From: Gammaproteobacteria bacterium
GTDB lineage: Bacteria; Pseudomonadota; Gammaproteobacteria; Pseudomonadales; Ketobacteraceae
DNA length: 64,000 nt
NCBI GenBank assembly: GCA_013178375.1
Contig: JABLXQ010000006.1
Span: 155,177-219,176 of the forward strand
Reading direction: 5' to 3'
Part shown: piece after piece, positions 17,901-24,264 of the stretch
How positions within the stretch are numbered: the first letter of the stretch is position 1
How the letters are laid out: each line of letters begins with the position of its first letter
Notes under the pieces: model-generated
Databases searched by the model: none
The model's input: only the letters and a program-made list of their open reading frames with translations
Told to the model about the DNA's origin: nothing
Made by a program: the position numbers and the translations under genes

Positions 17901-18332
17901 CTGCGCAGCAATGGCGTGATTGCGCCCATCGTGATGATTTCCGCCGACGCCCGCGAAGGCCAGCGCGACCAGCACGATGCCGATGCACCGCCACGCTGGC
18001 ACGACGACTACGTGGTGAAACCAGTGCGCCTGCAGATGCTGCTGGAAAAACTCGGCGTACTGCTGCGGCTCACCTGGTTCTACGAACGCGAGCAGGCGGA
18101 ATTCGAGCCGGTGCCACAGCGCTTTCCACCGGAGCAGCTGCCGTCCGCGCAAGTGCTGCAGGAACTGCGCACGCTGGCGGAAATCGGCTACGTCAATGGA
18201 CTCAAGCAGAAAATCCAGCAACTACGCCAGGAGGGCAGCGCCACACCGGAATTCATTGCCGTGCTGCAGAATCTCACCAGCCAATTCCGGTTCGACCGCA
18301 TCATCGAAATTGCACAAACGGTGAAACCATGA
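14955..18332 (+). CDS. Hybrid histidine kinase with an N-terminal NCS1-transporter-like module
   Basis: The 1125-residue protein is a fusion. Residues about 45-480 form a multi-helix membrane domain resembling nucleobase:cation symporter-1 transporters (LGAISFLALEAIGGAVTLSY, then LLTRGAGFGYIGSTIT). A Cys/His-rich cluster follows (residues about 490-535; TCCICEHAFEPEDITTC and HICSLCCSLDARC), which could bind zinc. Two further membrane helices and a coiled coil lead to a kinase core with phospho-acceptor H682 (SHELRTPLN) and ATPase boxes NLLSNAIKF, DSGVGI and GTGLGL. A receiver domain has D968 (LLDVSMPG), and a roughly 85-residue helical tail ends the protein. The stop overlaps the response-regulator start (ATGA). 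No strong ribosome site is visible, so the ATG is tentative. Divergence from the amide operon suggests it senses amides, urea or a related compound, possibly during transport. This is inference from SSS-type kinases such as CbrA. Confidence 0.85.
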   Translation: MTARQQIFRVRRNYNQWVANQTLEDYALRFTAKRARRWSLARVANTALGAISFLALEAIGGAVTLSYGFDNAVVAIMVVGLIIFLTGMPIAFYAAKYGIDIDLLTRGAGFGYIGSTITSLIYASFTFIFFALEAAIMAMALEILLGIPQTIGYLLSSLLVIPLVTHGITFISRFQLWSQPLWMALQILPFVYIALHDIGSVQDWTQYEGLHGHGAGGLNILLFGAASSVIFSLIAQIGEQVDFLRFLPPPQEGKKLRWWLAMLAAGPGWIIVGTLKILAGSFLAVLALKHGVLADDAADPTRMYSIAFGYITTSPDFALALAGIFVILSQLKINVTNSYAGSIAWSNFFSRLTHSHPGRVVWLVFNVAIALLLMELGIYRALESILGVYAIVAVAWVGSLVADLVINKPLGFSPPQIEFKRAHLYDINPVGFGSMILASLLGISAHLGSFGEVPQALSPYVALGSAFVLAPLIAWWTKGRYYIARMPETIFCSGETVTCCICEHAFEPEDITTCPAYGGHICSLCCSLDARCQDLCKPDARLSRQIISLLRGVLPDRITDALNSRLGHFLGLLLLIGGCIGLLLTLVYYQIPVTDAATANLIGTVLWKEFFILLIVAGVVAWLFILAHESREVAQEESQRQTRLLEEEIIAHERTDLALQKAKEVAEAANHAKSRYLTGISHELRTPLNAVLGYAQLLEQDDEIPHSRREAISTIRRSSEHLADLIEGLLDISKIEAGRLDLHRDQVRIRSLLDQIVQMFRLQAEAKGVLFEYHNEGFLPEYVATDEKRLRQILINLLSNAIKFTEWGGVSFSVRYRSQVAEFTIRDSGVGIHKDDIERIFRPFERVRKSGANPVPGTGLGLTITRLLTDIMGGDIAVQSEPGVGSTFTVSLMLSRIDTPCEAPVVEKQIRGYQGARKLLMVVDDDPSHRGLISDLLTPLGFGVVEAACGADCLTLARQCHADAFLLDVSMPGMTGWQLAETLRSNGVIAPIVMISADAREGQRDQHDADAPPRWHDDYVVKPVRLQMLLEKLGVLLRLTWFYEREQAEFEPVPQRFPPEQLPSAQVLQELRTLAEIGYVNGLKQKIQQLRQEGSATPEFIAVLQNLTSQFRFDRIIEIAQTVKP

Positions 18333-19240
18333 ATGATCTCCGGCAAGAACGTGATCTGGTGTTGGTGGTGGATGATTCGCCCGACACCCTCGGCATGCTC
18401 AATCACGCGCTGGACCAGGCCGGCTTCACCGTGCTGGTGGCGCTGGAAGGGCTGCAGGCGGTGAGCATCGCCCGCAAAATGTTGCCGGATATCATTTTGC
18501 TGGACGCAGTGATGCCGAACCTGGACGGCTTCGCCACCTGTCGCATTTTAAAACGCGAACCGGATCTGGCGGACGTGCCGGTGATTTTCATGACCGGCCT
18601 CACCGACACCGACGACATTGTGAAAGGTCTGGAAGCCGGCGGCGTGGACTATGTTACCAAGCCGGTGAAACCGCAGGAGCTGATCGCCCGCATCCGTGTG
18701 CACCTGAGCAACGCGCGCCTAACGCAAAGTGCACGCACGGCGCTCGACACCGCCGGCCAGTTCCTGTTTGCCACCACCCGCGACGGCCAATTCCTGTGGG
18801 CCACGCCGCAGGTACATCACTTGTTTGAAAAATCCGGTGCCGACCGTTTCTGGCTCGACCAGCAACTCACACCGCAATTGCGCGCGGGTTTTCCGGCGCA
18901 GGCACTGCCCGGCAGCAATCTGCAACTGGAGGGGCTTTCACAGCCGCTCAAGGTCAGTTATCTGGGGGAACCGGCGCCGGGGGAGCGTCTGCTGCGCCTG
19001 ACCGATCCGGAACGGCCATCGGAAACCGAAGCGCTGCGCAAGCATCTTGCGGTTACCGAGCGCGAAGCGGAAGTGCTGGTGTGGATCGCCCACGGCAAAA
19101 CCAATCGTGAAATCGGCCAGATCCTCAGCATGAGTCCGCGCACGGTGAACAAACATCTGGAGCAGATCTTTCGCAAACTGGGCGTGGAAAACCGCACCAC
19201 GGCGGCGGCAATGGCGTTACGGCATCTGGGCACGGATTGA
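18329..19240 (+). CDS. Response regulator with receiver and LuxR-type DNA-binding domains
   Basis: The 303-residue cytosolic protein has a receiver domain (residues about 10-125, phospho-acceptor D59 in IILLDAVMPNLDG, conserved K in VTKPVKP) and a C-terminal LuxR helix-turn-helix (LTREAEVL-type segment TEREAEVLVWIAHGKTNREI). Between them lie about 110 residues with a PAS-like look (GQFLFATTRDGQFLWATPQV) that is unusual for NarL-type regulators. It overlaps the sensor kinase by four bases, so it is surely its partner. The likely target is the divergent amide operon. It is convergent with the GGDEF gene, 18 bases apart. Confidence 0.9.
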   Translation: MNDLRQERDLVLVVDDSPDTLGMLNHALDQAGFTVLVALEGLQAVSIARKMLPDIILLDAVMPNLDGFATCRILKREPDLADVPVIFMTGLTDTDDIVKGLEAGGVDYVTKPVKPQELIARIRVHLSNARLTQSARTALDTAGQFLFATTRDGQFLWATPQVHHLFEKSGADRFWLDQQLTPQLRAGFPAQALPGSNLQLEGLSQPLKVSYLGEPAPGERLLRLTDPERPSETEALRKHLAVTEREAEVLVWIAHGKTNREIGQILSMSPRTVNKHLEQIFRKLGVENRTTAAAMALRHLGTD

Positions 19241-19258
19241 AACGGAGTGGCAGTGTGA

Positions 19259-20533
19259 TCAGGCGGGCGCGACGCGGGAACCGTTGCCCGCATTCAGCTG
19301 CTTGTGTTTTTGTTTCTGCACCTGCATTGCCCGTTCGGCGCTGGTGATGAACGCCGACGCATCCCGATGCACTTCGGCCTGATACAGCGTGGTGCCTACG
19401 CTGGCGCTTACTTTCACCATGCCGTCTTCCAGCGTGAAAGGATTGTGCAGCAGGGAGGCGATCTTGTCGGCCAGATGCAGGGCTTTCGCTGATTGCTCCA
19501 CTTCCGCCAGCACAAAAAATTCATCGCTGCCGATGCGGGCGATGAAATCGCAGGCCCGCAGCAGGGTGCGCAGCCGCACCGACATGTGCCGGATCAGGTC
19601 GTCGCCCACATCGTGGCCGTGGCGTTCGTTCACCAGGTGGAAATCGTTCAGATCGATGAAGTAGCCCGCCAGCACCTGCTTGCCGCGTCCTGCGCGGGAC
19701 ATTGCGCGCTTCAATTCCTCCTCCAGATAGCCGCGGTTGGGCAACCCGGACAGGAAATCGAATTTCGCCATGCGCAGCAGATGATCTTCATGCTCCTTGC
19801 GTTCGGTGATGTCCTTGGCCACTGCATACAGGATGCCTTCCTCGGTCGACGCCGGCGTACTCCAGGCCAGCCAGCGCCAGCTGCCGTCTTTGCAGCGGTA
19901 GCGGTTTTCGAAATACAGCGAGTCCACGCCACTGCGCAGCTTGCGGATTTCTTTCAGGGTGGAGTCCACGTCGTCCGGATGAATGAATTCCAGGAAGGTG
20001 GTGCGTTGCAGTTCTTCCCTGGTGTAGCCCAGCACGCGGGTGAAGGCCGGATTCACCTCCAGGAAATAACCCATGGTGTTGGCCACGCAGAGCAGATCGT
20101 TGGACAGCGAGAACAGGCGTTCGTAATGTTGCTGGCTGGCATCGTAGCCGGTACGGTCGCCCAGATTCTGCACCAGGCAATAATAATCGCCACCGGGATT
20201 GGTGCCCTCGGCGCGACACAGGTTCACATAGAGGTACAGCGTGGCGCCGCTGGCATTCGCTGTGCGCAGGACGGCATGGCCCTGGCCCGCGCTTTCCAGC
20301 TGTTTCATGGCGGCATCGATGCGATTGCGGTCGAAGGGATGAAACAGACTGAACCAGGAGCGTCCCTCCAGCTCGTTTACAGGAATATCCAGCAGCCGCG
20401 AGATGCCCTCGTCTGCGTAGAGAATGTCGCTGTTGCCTGTTACTTGCAGTGACCCGTCCAGCAGGTTGCGGACTGGGGGCTGCGGTCGGCTGGATCCTTC
20501 CATCCGGTCTGTTTCCATCCGGGTTTGCTTCAC
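19259..20533 (-). CDS. PAS-PAS-GGDEF protein with a degenerate GSDEF active-site motif
   Basis: Two PAS domains (about residues 25-130 and 140-255) precede a GGDEF domain (about 260-415). The signature loop reads ARIGSDEFFVL, with Ser replacing the second Gly of GG(D/E)EF, so diguanylate cyclase activity is doubtful. The segment FDFLSGLPNRGYLEEEL is otherwise canonical. No inhibitory RxxD is obvious. The protein is probably cytosolic. The start is uncertain: the open frame begins at a GTG, with ATGs 5 and 9 codons further in, and none has a clear ribosome site. It may act as a GTP or c-di-GMP effector if catalytically dead. Confidence 0.82.
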   Translation of the reverse strand: MKQTRMETDRMEGSSRPQPPVRNLLDGSLQVTGNSDILYADEGISRLLDIPVNELEGRSWFSLFHPFDRNRIDAAMKQLESAGQGHAVLRTANASGATLYLYVNLCRAEGTNPGGDYYCLVQNLGDRTGYDASQQHYERLFSLSNDLLCVANTMGYFLEVNPAFTRVLGYTREELQRTTFLEFIHPDDVDSTLKEIRKLRSGVDSLYFENRYRCKDGSWRWLAWSTPASTEEGILYAVAKDITERKEHEDHLLRMAKFDFLSGLPNRGYLEEELKRAMSRAGRGKQVLAGYFIDLNDFHLVNERHGHDVGDDLIRHMSVRLRTLLRACDFIARIGSDEFFVLAEVEQSAKALHLADKIASLLHNPFTLEDGMVKVSASVGTTLYQAEVHRDASAFITSAERAMQVQKQKHKQLNAGNGSRVAPA

Positions 20534-20623
20534 GTTGGTTTGACGGCTGTGGTGGGTTACCTGTTCCAGTCTAGCACAGCCTGATAACGGGTGAAGTCAG
20601 GTGCAGTGTCGACTGAAGATACC

Positions 20624-20646
20624 GGCGCGGCATGGGTTGCCGCGCC
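20624..20646 (-). terminator. GC-rich hairpin after the yceI-type gene
   Basis: A perfect 8-bp stem (GGCGCGGC and its complement, 7-base loop) lies just past the stop of the minus-strand YceI gene. No T-run follows, so it may act as a weak terminator or a 3' stabiliser rather than a canonical intrinsic terminator. Confidence 0.4.
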
Positions 20647-20658
20647 AGGCGGGTGTGG

Positions 20659-21279
20659 CTACTTGCGGATGCCTTCCACGGAAATATAGATCTGGGCCGA
20701 CTGGGCGGAGGGGCCCAGGTTGTAATCGATGCCGAAATCCTTCAGCACGATTTCTGTTGTGGCTTCAAAGCCTTGGCGATGGCCGCCCCAGGGATCATCG
20801 CCGCCGCCAATGTAGGTGGCCGCCAGAACGACAGGCTTGGTGATGCCCTTGAGCGTCAGGTTGCCGTGAATGTTGGCGGTCTTGTCACCGGTTTTTTCAA
20901 CCTTGGTGCTGGCGAATGTTGCTTTGGGAAATTTTTCCACGGCGAAGAAATCATCGCCGCGCAAGTGCTTATCGCGCTCGGCGTGGTTGGAATTCAAGCT
21001 GGCCACGTCGATGTCCACACTGACGCTGGAACTTTCGATCTTGTCCTTGTCCAGGGTGAACTCGCCCTTGAAGGTGTCGAAGCGGCCCAGCAGCCAGCTG
21101 AATCCCAGGTGCTTGATCTTGAACTGGACAAAAGCATGGACGTTCTCGGTGTCGAGTACGTATTTTTCCGGCGCTGCCTGGGCGGGCGTGCTGATCAGTA
21201 GTGCAGGCAGCAGGGCGCCGGGCAGCAGCAGGGCCGAGGTCAGGGCGGTGATGCGGGCGGTCTTGAGCAGGGTTTTCAT
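20659..21279 (-). CDS. yceI: YceI-family periplasmic protein
   Basis: The 206-residue precursor has a clear signal peptide (MKTLLKTARITALTSALLL, cleavage near ISTPAQAA). The mature protein has YceI-family lipocalin-like strands: YVLDTENVHAFVQFKIKHLG, then FDTFKGEFTLD and GNLTLKGITKPVVLAATY. YceI proteins bind polyprenoid or other amphipathic lipids in a beta-barrel; the physiological role is often acid or osmotic stress, or quinone-related. It follows the cytochrome b561 gene on the same strand by 74 bases, a common pairing. AAAGGA precedes the ATG. Confidence 0.9.
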   Translation of the reverse strand: MKTLLKTARITALTSALLLPGALLPALLISTPAQAAPEKYVLDTENVHAFVQFKIKHLGFSWLLGRFDTFKGEFTLDKDKIESSSVSVDIDVASLNSNHAERDKHLRGDDFFAVEKFPKATFASTKVEKTGDKTANIHGNLTLKGITKPVVLAATYIGGGDDPWGGHRQGFEATTEIVLKDFGIDYNLGPSAQSAQIYISVEGIRK

Positions 21280-21353
21280 GGGCGCGTCCTTTGATGTTGT
21301 TGCGGAAACGGTTGGTTGCTTTTTCCGGACGGGAACATAGCATGAATTGAGAT

Positions 21354-21923
21354 TCATTTGCATCCAGGCGACAGCATGCGTTTCAGGGTGGCATCGTGCT
21401 GGATGAAATGGTGCAGCAGGGCAGCGCCGCTGTGCAGCAGGATCAGTGCCCCCAGGCCGTAGGCAATCCAGCGATGCAGAAAGCCCATCGGTTCGGCAAT
21501 GGCGGTGGGCCAGCTGCGCAGGGCGGGAAGCTGCCAGCCGAAAACCAGGTCGATGGGCTTGCCCTTGGCGGTGGTGATCACATAGCCGGTCACGCCCAGT
21601 GCCAGCAGCGTTATATAAAATGCCAGATGCACCAGCCTGGCCGACCACTGCTGCCAGCGCGGCGCCGGCAGGGGCGCGGGGTGAGGGTTGAGCAGATTCC
21701 ACAACAGGCGGCCGACAGTGATCAGCACGATCGCCACCCCGGCGACTTTGTGCCAGTGGGGCAGGGTGGTATAGAGCGGATCGTAGTAGGTGAGGGTCAC
21801 CATATAAATGCCCTCCACCAGCAGGAACAGCACCAGCACAAAGGAAATCCAGTGCAGCAGAATGCTGGTCCAGCCGAAACGGTCCCGGGTATTGCGCCAT
21901 GTCCACTCCATGCCTAATTCCAT
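21354..21923 (-). CDS. Cytochrome b561 (CybB-type)
   Basis: This small inner-membrane dihaem cytochrome has four hydrophobic helices and His residues in the expected places: ILLHWISFVLVLF in helix 1, LPHWHKVAGVAIVLITVGRLLW in helix 2, LVHLAFYITLL, and FLHRWIAYGLGALILLHSGAALLHH near the C-terminus. Family members exchange electrons with ubiquinol or superoxide. I placed the start at the ATG giving MELGMEWTWRN; an ATG four codons on is equally possible, and the longer open frame upstream lacks family sequence. It heads a two-gene unit with yceI. Confidence 0.85.
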   Translation of the reverse strand: MELGMEWTWRNTRDRFGWTSILLHWISFVLVLFLLVEGIYMVTLTYYDPLYTTLPHWHKVAGVAIVLITVGRLLWNLLNPHPAPLPAPRWQQWSARLVHLAFYITLLALGVTGYVITTAKGKPIDLVFGWQLPALRSWPTAIAEPMGFLHRWIAYGLGALILLHSGAALLHHFIQHDATLKRMLSPGCK

Positions 21924-22157
21924 CGCTCCATGCTGTCGTACCACCTCTTCACTGTAGTGTCCGGATCTGTGTGCGACCAGCGGAGCAGGCTGAAGGTTCA
22001 ATTGCCCCTCACACCGGCCGACTATACTGGTCGTGTTGCCAACTCCCGCAAAACCGGATCGATTTTTTCCTGAACATTTATCCATTCAAAAATTAAGGCT
22101 ATAGTTTGATTTCAGTGAACGGACGCACGCAGCCAGCGAACTCCACAGGGAATCTCT

Positions 22158-23645
22158 ATGGATAACGCTTTGCCCGGATTTGATTATTCCTGGCGCGCAT
22201 TGATGGAATCGATGCCCGTCGCTGCCTGCATGTACGATCCGGAAGGCCATATTTTCTGGTACAACAGCGCCGCAGTGCGACTGTGGGGCCGACATCCTGA
22301 TCCCAGGCGGGATCGCTGGTGCGGTTTCGTGCGCCATTACTGGCCCGACGGGGAGCTGATGCAGCCGGATGAATCTCCGTCCGCCCTGATTCTGCAGGGC
22401 AAGGCCATGGAGTCCGGTTTTGAGGCAATGGGCGAGCGTCCGGATGGCAGCAAGGTGTATTTCATTCCCCAGCTGCTAGCGTTGCATGACCGGCAGGGTA
22501 GCGTGGTCGGTGGCGTGAGCATGCTGCTGGACATTACCCCGCGGCGGGAAATGGAAGCCGCACTGCGCAGCCGGGAAACCGAATTTCGCGCCATCATCGA
22601 AAATTCGCCCGATGACATTGCGCGTTACGACCGGAATTGCCGCCGCATCTATGTGAACCCGTCGCTGGTGGCCTCGGTCGGCAAAACGCAACAGCAGCTG
22701 CTTGGCAGAACCATTCTGGACGACTGGGACACACCCAGCGCCCGCCGCTTTCAACAGCACCTGCTCCGGGTGCGCGACAAGGGTGAAGGCGTGGGCTTTG
22801 AACTGTCCTGGCCTGCGGCAGCCAGCGGTGAAGTGCTGCATCGCTACGTGCGGATCGTGCCGGAATTCGACACTGAAGGTCAGGTGCAGAGCATGCTGGC
22901 CGTTGGCCGCGACATCGGCGTGATCAAACAGACGGAACAGTACCTGCGCCACTCCCGCGCTCTGCTGCGGGATCTGGCGGAGCGGCGGGAAGCCTTGCTG
23001 GAAGCCGAGCGCAAACGCATCGCCCGGGAAATTCATGATGAACTGGGGCAACTGCTCAATACACTGCATTTCAGCAACGCGGCCCTGCGTGCCAGGCTGG
23101 AGCAGGACAATCCGGCCCTGGTGGAAAAATCCGATGCGATGGCCGGCCTGATCCGGCGCGCGGTCGACGAATTGCGTAACGTGGCGACCAGCCTGCGCCC
23201 GGCAGCACTGGATGCCGGAATTGTCTGCGCTCTGGAATGGCTCACGCAGGATTTCAGCCAGCACACCGGTATTGTGTGCCGTTTCGCCAGTGAGCAGGAC
23301 GAGGTCGACCTGCCGGAGTTTCTGGCCGTTGCCCTGTTCCGCATCGTGCAGGAATCCCTGACCAACGTGGCGCGCCATGCGGGCGCCAGCAAGGCCACGG
23401 TGCAACTCAGCGCGCGCCCCGACCAGCTGATGGTGGAGGTGCGCGATAACGGCAAGGGTTTCGTGGTGACAATGCCCGGCCGACGCAATTCGCTGGGGCT
23501 GGTGGGTATGCAGGAACGCGCCCTGGCGCTTGCCGGCCGCCTCGACATCACCAGCGAGCCGGGGCTGGGTACCTGTGTGCGGGCCACGATTCCACTGCTG
23601 CAAACCAGGACAAATGTGAATGATCAGAATTCTGCTGGCGGATGA
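22158..23645 (+). CDS. PAS sensor histidine kinase (NarX-type HisKA_3)
   Basis: The 495-residue protein has two or three PAS segments (MPVAACMYDPEGHIFWYNSA near the start; FRAIIENSPDDIARYDRNCR near residue 140) and no membrane helix, so it is probably cytosolic. The kinase core is of the HisKA_3 class: phospho-acceptor H293 in IAREIHDELGQLLNTLHF, then ATPase boxes VRDNGKGF and GLVGMQERAL. Its 3' end overlaps the response-regulator start by 26 bases in another frame, so the two are translationally linked. The signal is unknown. The N-terminal PAS sequence resembles those in redox- or light-responsive kinases but no cofactor residue can be identified. Confidence 0.9.
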   Translation: MDNALPGFDYSWRALMESMPVAACMYDPEGHIFWYNSAAVRLWGRHPDPRRDRWCGFVRHYWPDGELMQPDESPSALILQGKAMESGFEAMGERPDGSKVYFIPQLLALHDRQGSVVGGVSMLLDITPRREMEAALRSRETEFRAIIENSPDDIARYDRNCRRIYVNPSLVASVGKTQQQLLGRTILDDWDTPSARRFQQHLLRVRDKGEGVGFELSWPAAASGEVLHRYVRIVPEFDTEGQVQSMLAVGRDIGVIKQTEQYLRHSRALLRDLAERREALLEAERKRIAREIHDELGQLLNTLHFSNAALRARLEQDNPALVEKSDAMAGLIRRAVDELRNVATSLRPAALDAGIVCALEWLTQDFSQHTGIVCRFASEQDEVDLPEFLAVALFRIVQESLTNVARHAGASKATVQLSARPDQLMVEVRDNGKGFVVTMPGRRNSLGLVGMQERALALAGRLDITSEPGLGTCVRATIPLLQTRTNVNDQNSAGG

Positions 23646-24252
23646 CCATACCCTGTTTCGGGCCGGGCTGAAGCAGCTGCTGGAACAGCACGACGATATC
23701 AGGATTGAGGCCGAAGCCAGTACCGGTGGTGAGGTGCTGGAACAATTGCGCCATCAGGAATACGACCTGTTGCTGCTGGACATCAGCATGCCGGGCGTCA
23801 GCGGCAGTGACCTGATCGGCCGCGTGCGCACCCGCTGCCCGCAATTGCCGATTCTGGTGCTGAGCATGTACAACGAACCGCAACTGGCCCGGCGCAAACT
23901 GAAGGCGGGCGCTGCCGGCTACATCACCAAGGACACCGATGCAGCGATGCTGGTAAGCGCCATTCGCAAGGTGGCGGCCGGCGGCCATTTCATTGCGCCG
24001 GATCTGGCGGAGCAGATGGTGTTTCAGGATGATGCCGTCACCACCCCCAGACCGCACACCCTGCTGACGGAACGTGAATTGCAGATACTGCGCATGCTGG
24101 TGAAAGGCAAGGGGTTGAACGAGATCGCCAGCGAACTCACCATCAGCAACAAGACCGTCAGTACCCACAAGGTGCGCATGATGCGCAAGATGAATATCAC
24201 ATCGAACGCCGAACTGATCCGCTATGCGATCACCCATGGCATCACTCCATAA
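23620..24252 (+). CDS. NarL/FixJ-type response regulator
   Basis: The 210-residue protein has an N-terminal receiver domain (MIRILLADDHTLFRAGL, phospho-acceptor D54 in LLLLDISMPG, conserved K in GYITKDT) and a LuxR-type helix-turn-helix (LTERELQILRMLVKGKGLNE, then ISNKTVSTHKVRMMRKM). Its start lies inside the end of the NarX-type kinase gene, its certain partner. It is followed 12 bases later by a GGDEF-EAL gene that may be part of the same transcript. This suggests the pathway links an environmental signal to c-di-GMP. Confidence 0.92.
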   Translation: MIRILLADDHTLFRAGLKQLLEQHDDIRIEAEASTGGEVLEQLRHQEYDLLLLDISMPGVSGSDLIGRVRTRCPQLPILVLSMYNEPQLARRKLKAGAAGYITKDTDAAMLVSAIRKVAAGGHFIAPDLAEQMVFQDDAVTTPRPHTLLTERELQILRMLVKGKGLNEIASELTISNKTVSTHKVRMMRKMNITSNAELIRYAITHGITP

Positions 24253-24264
24253 GGTTGAGCAGTA

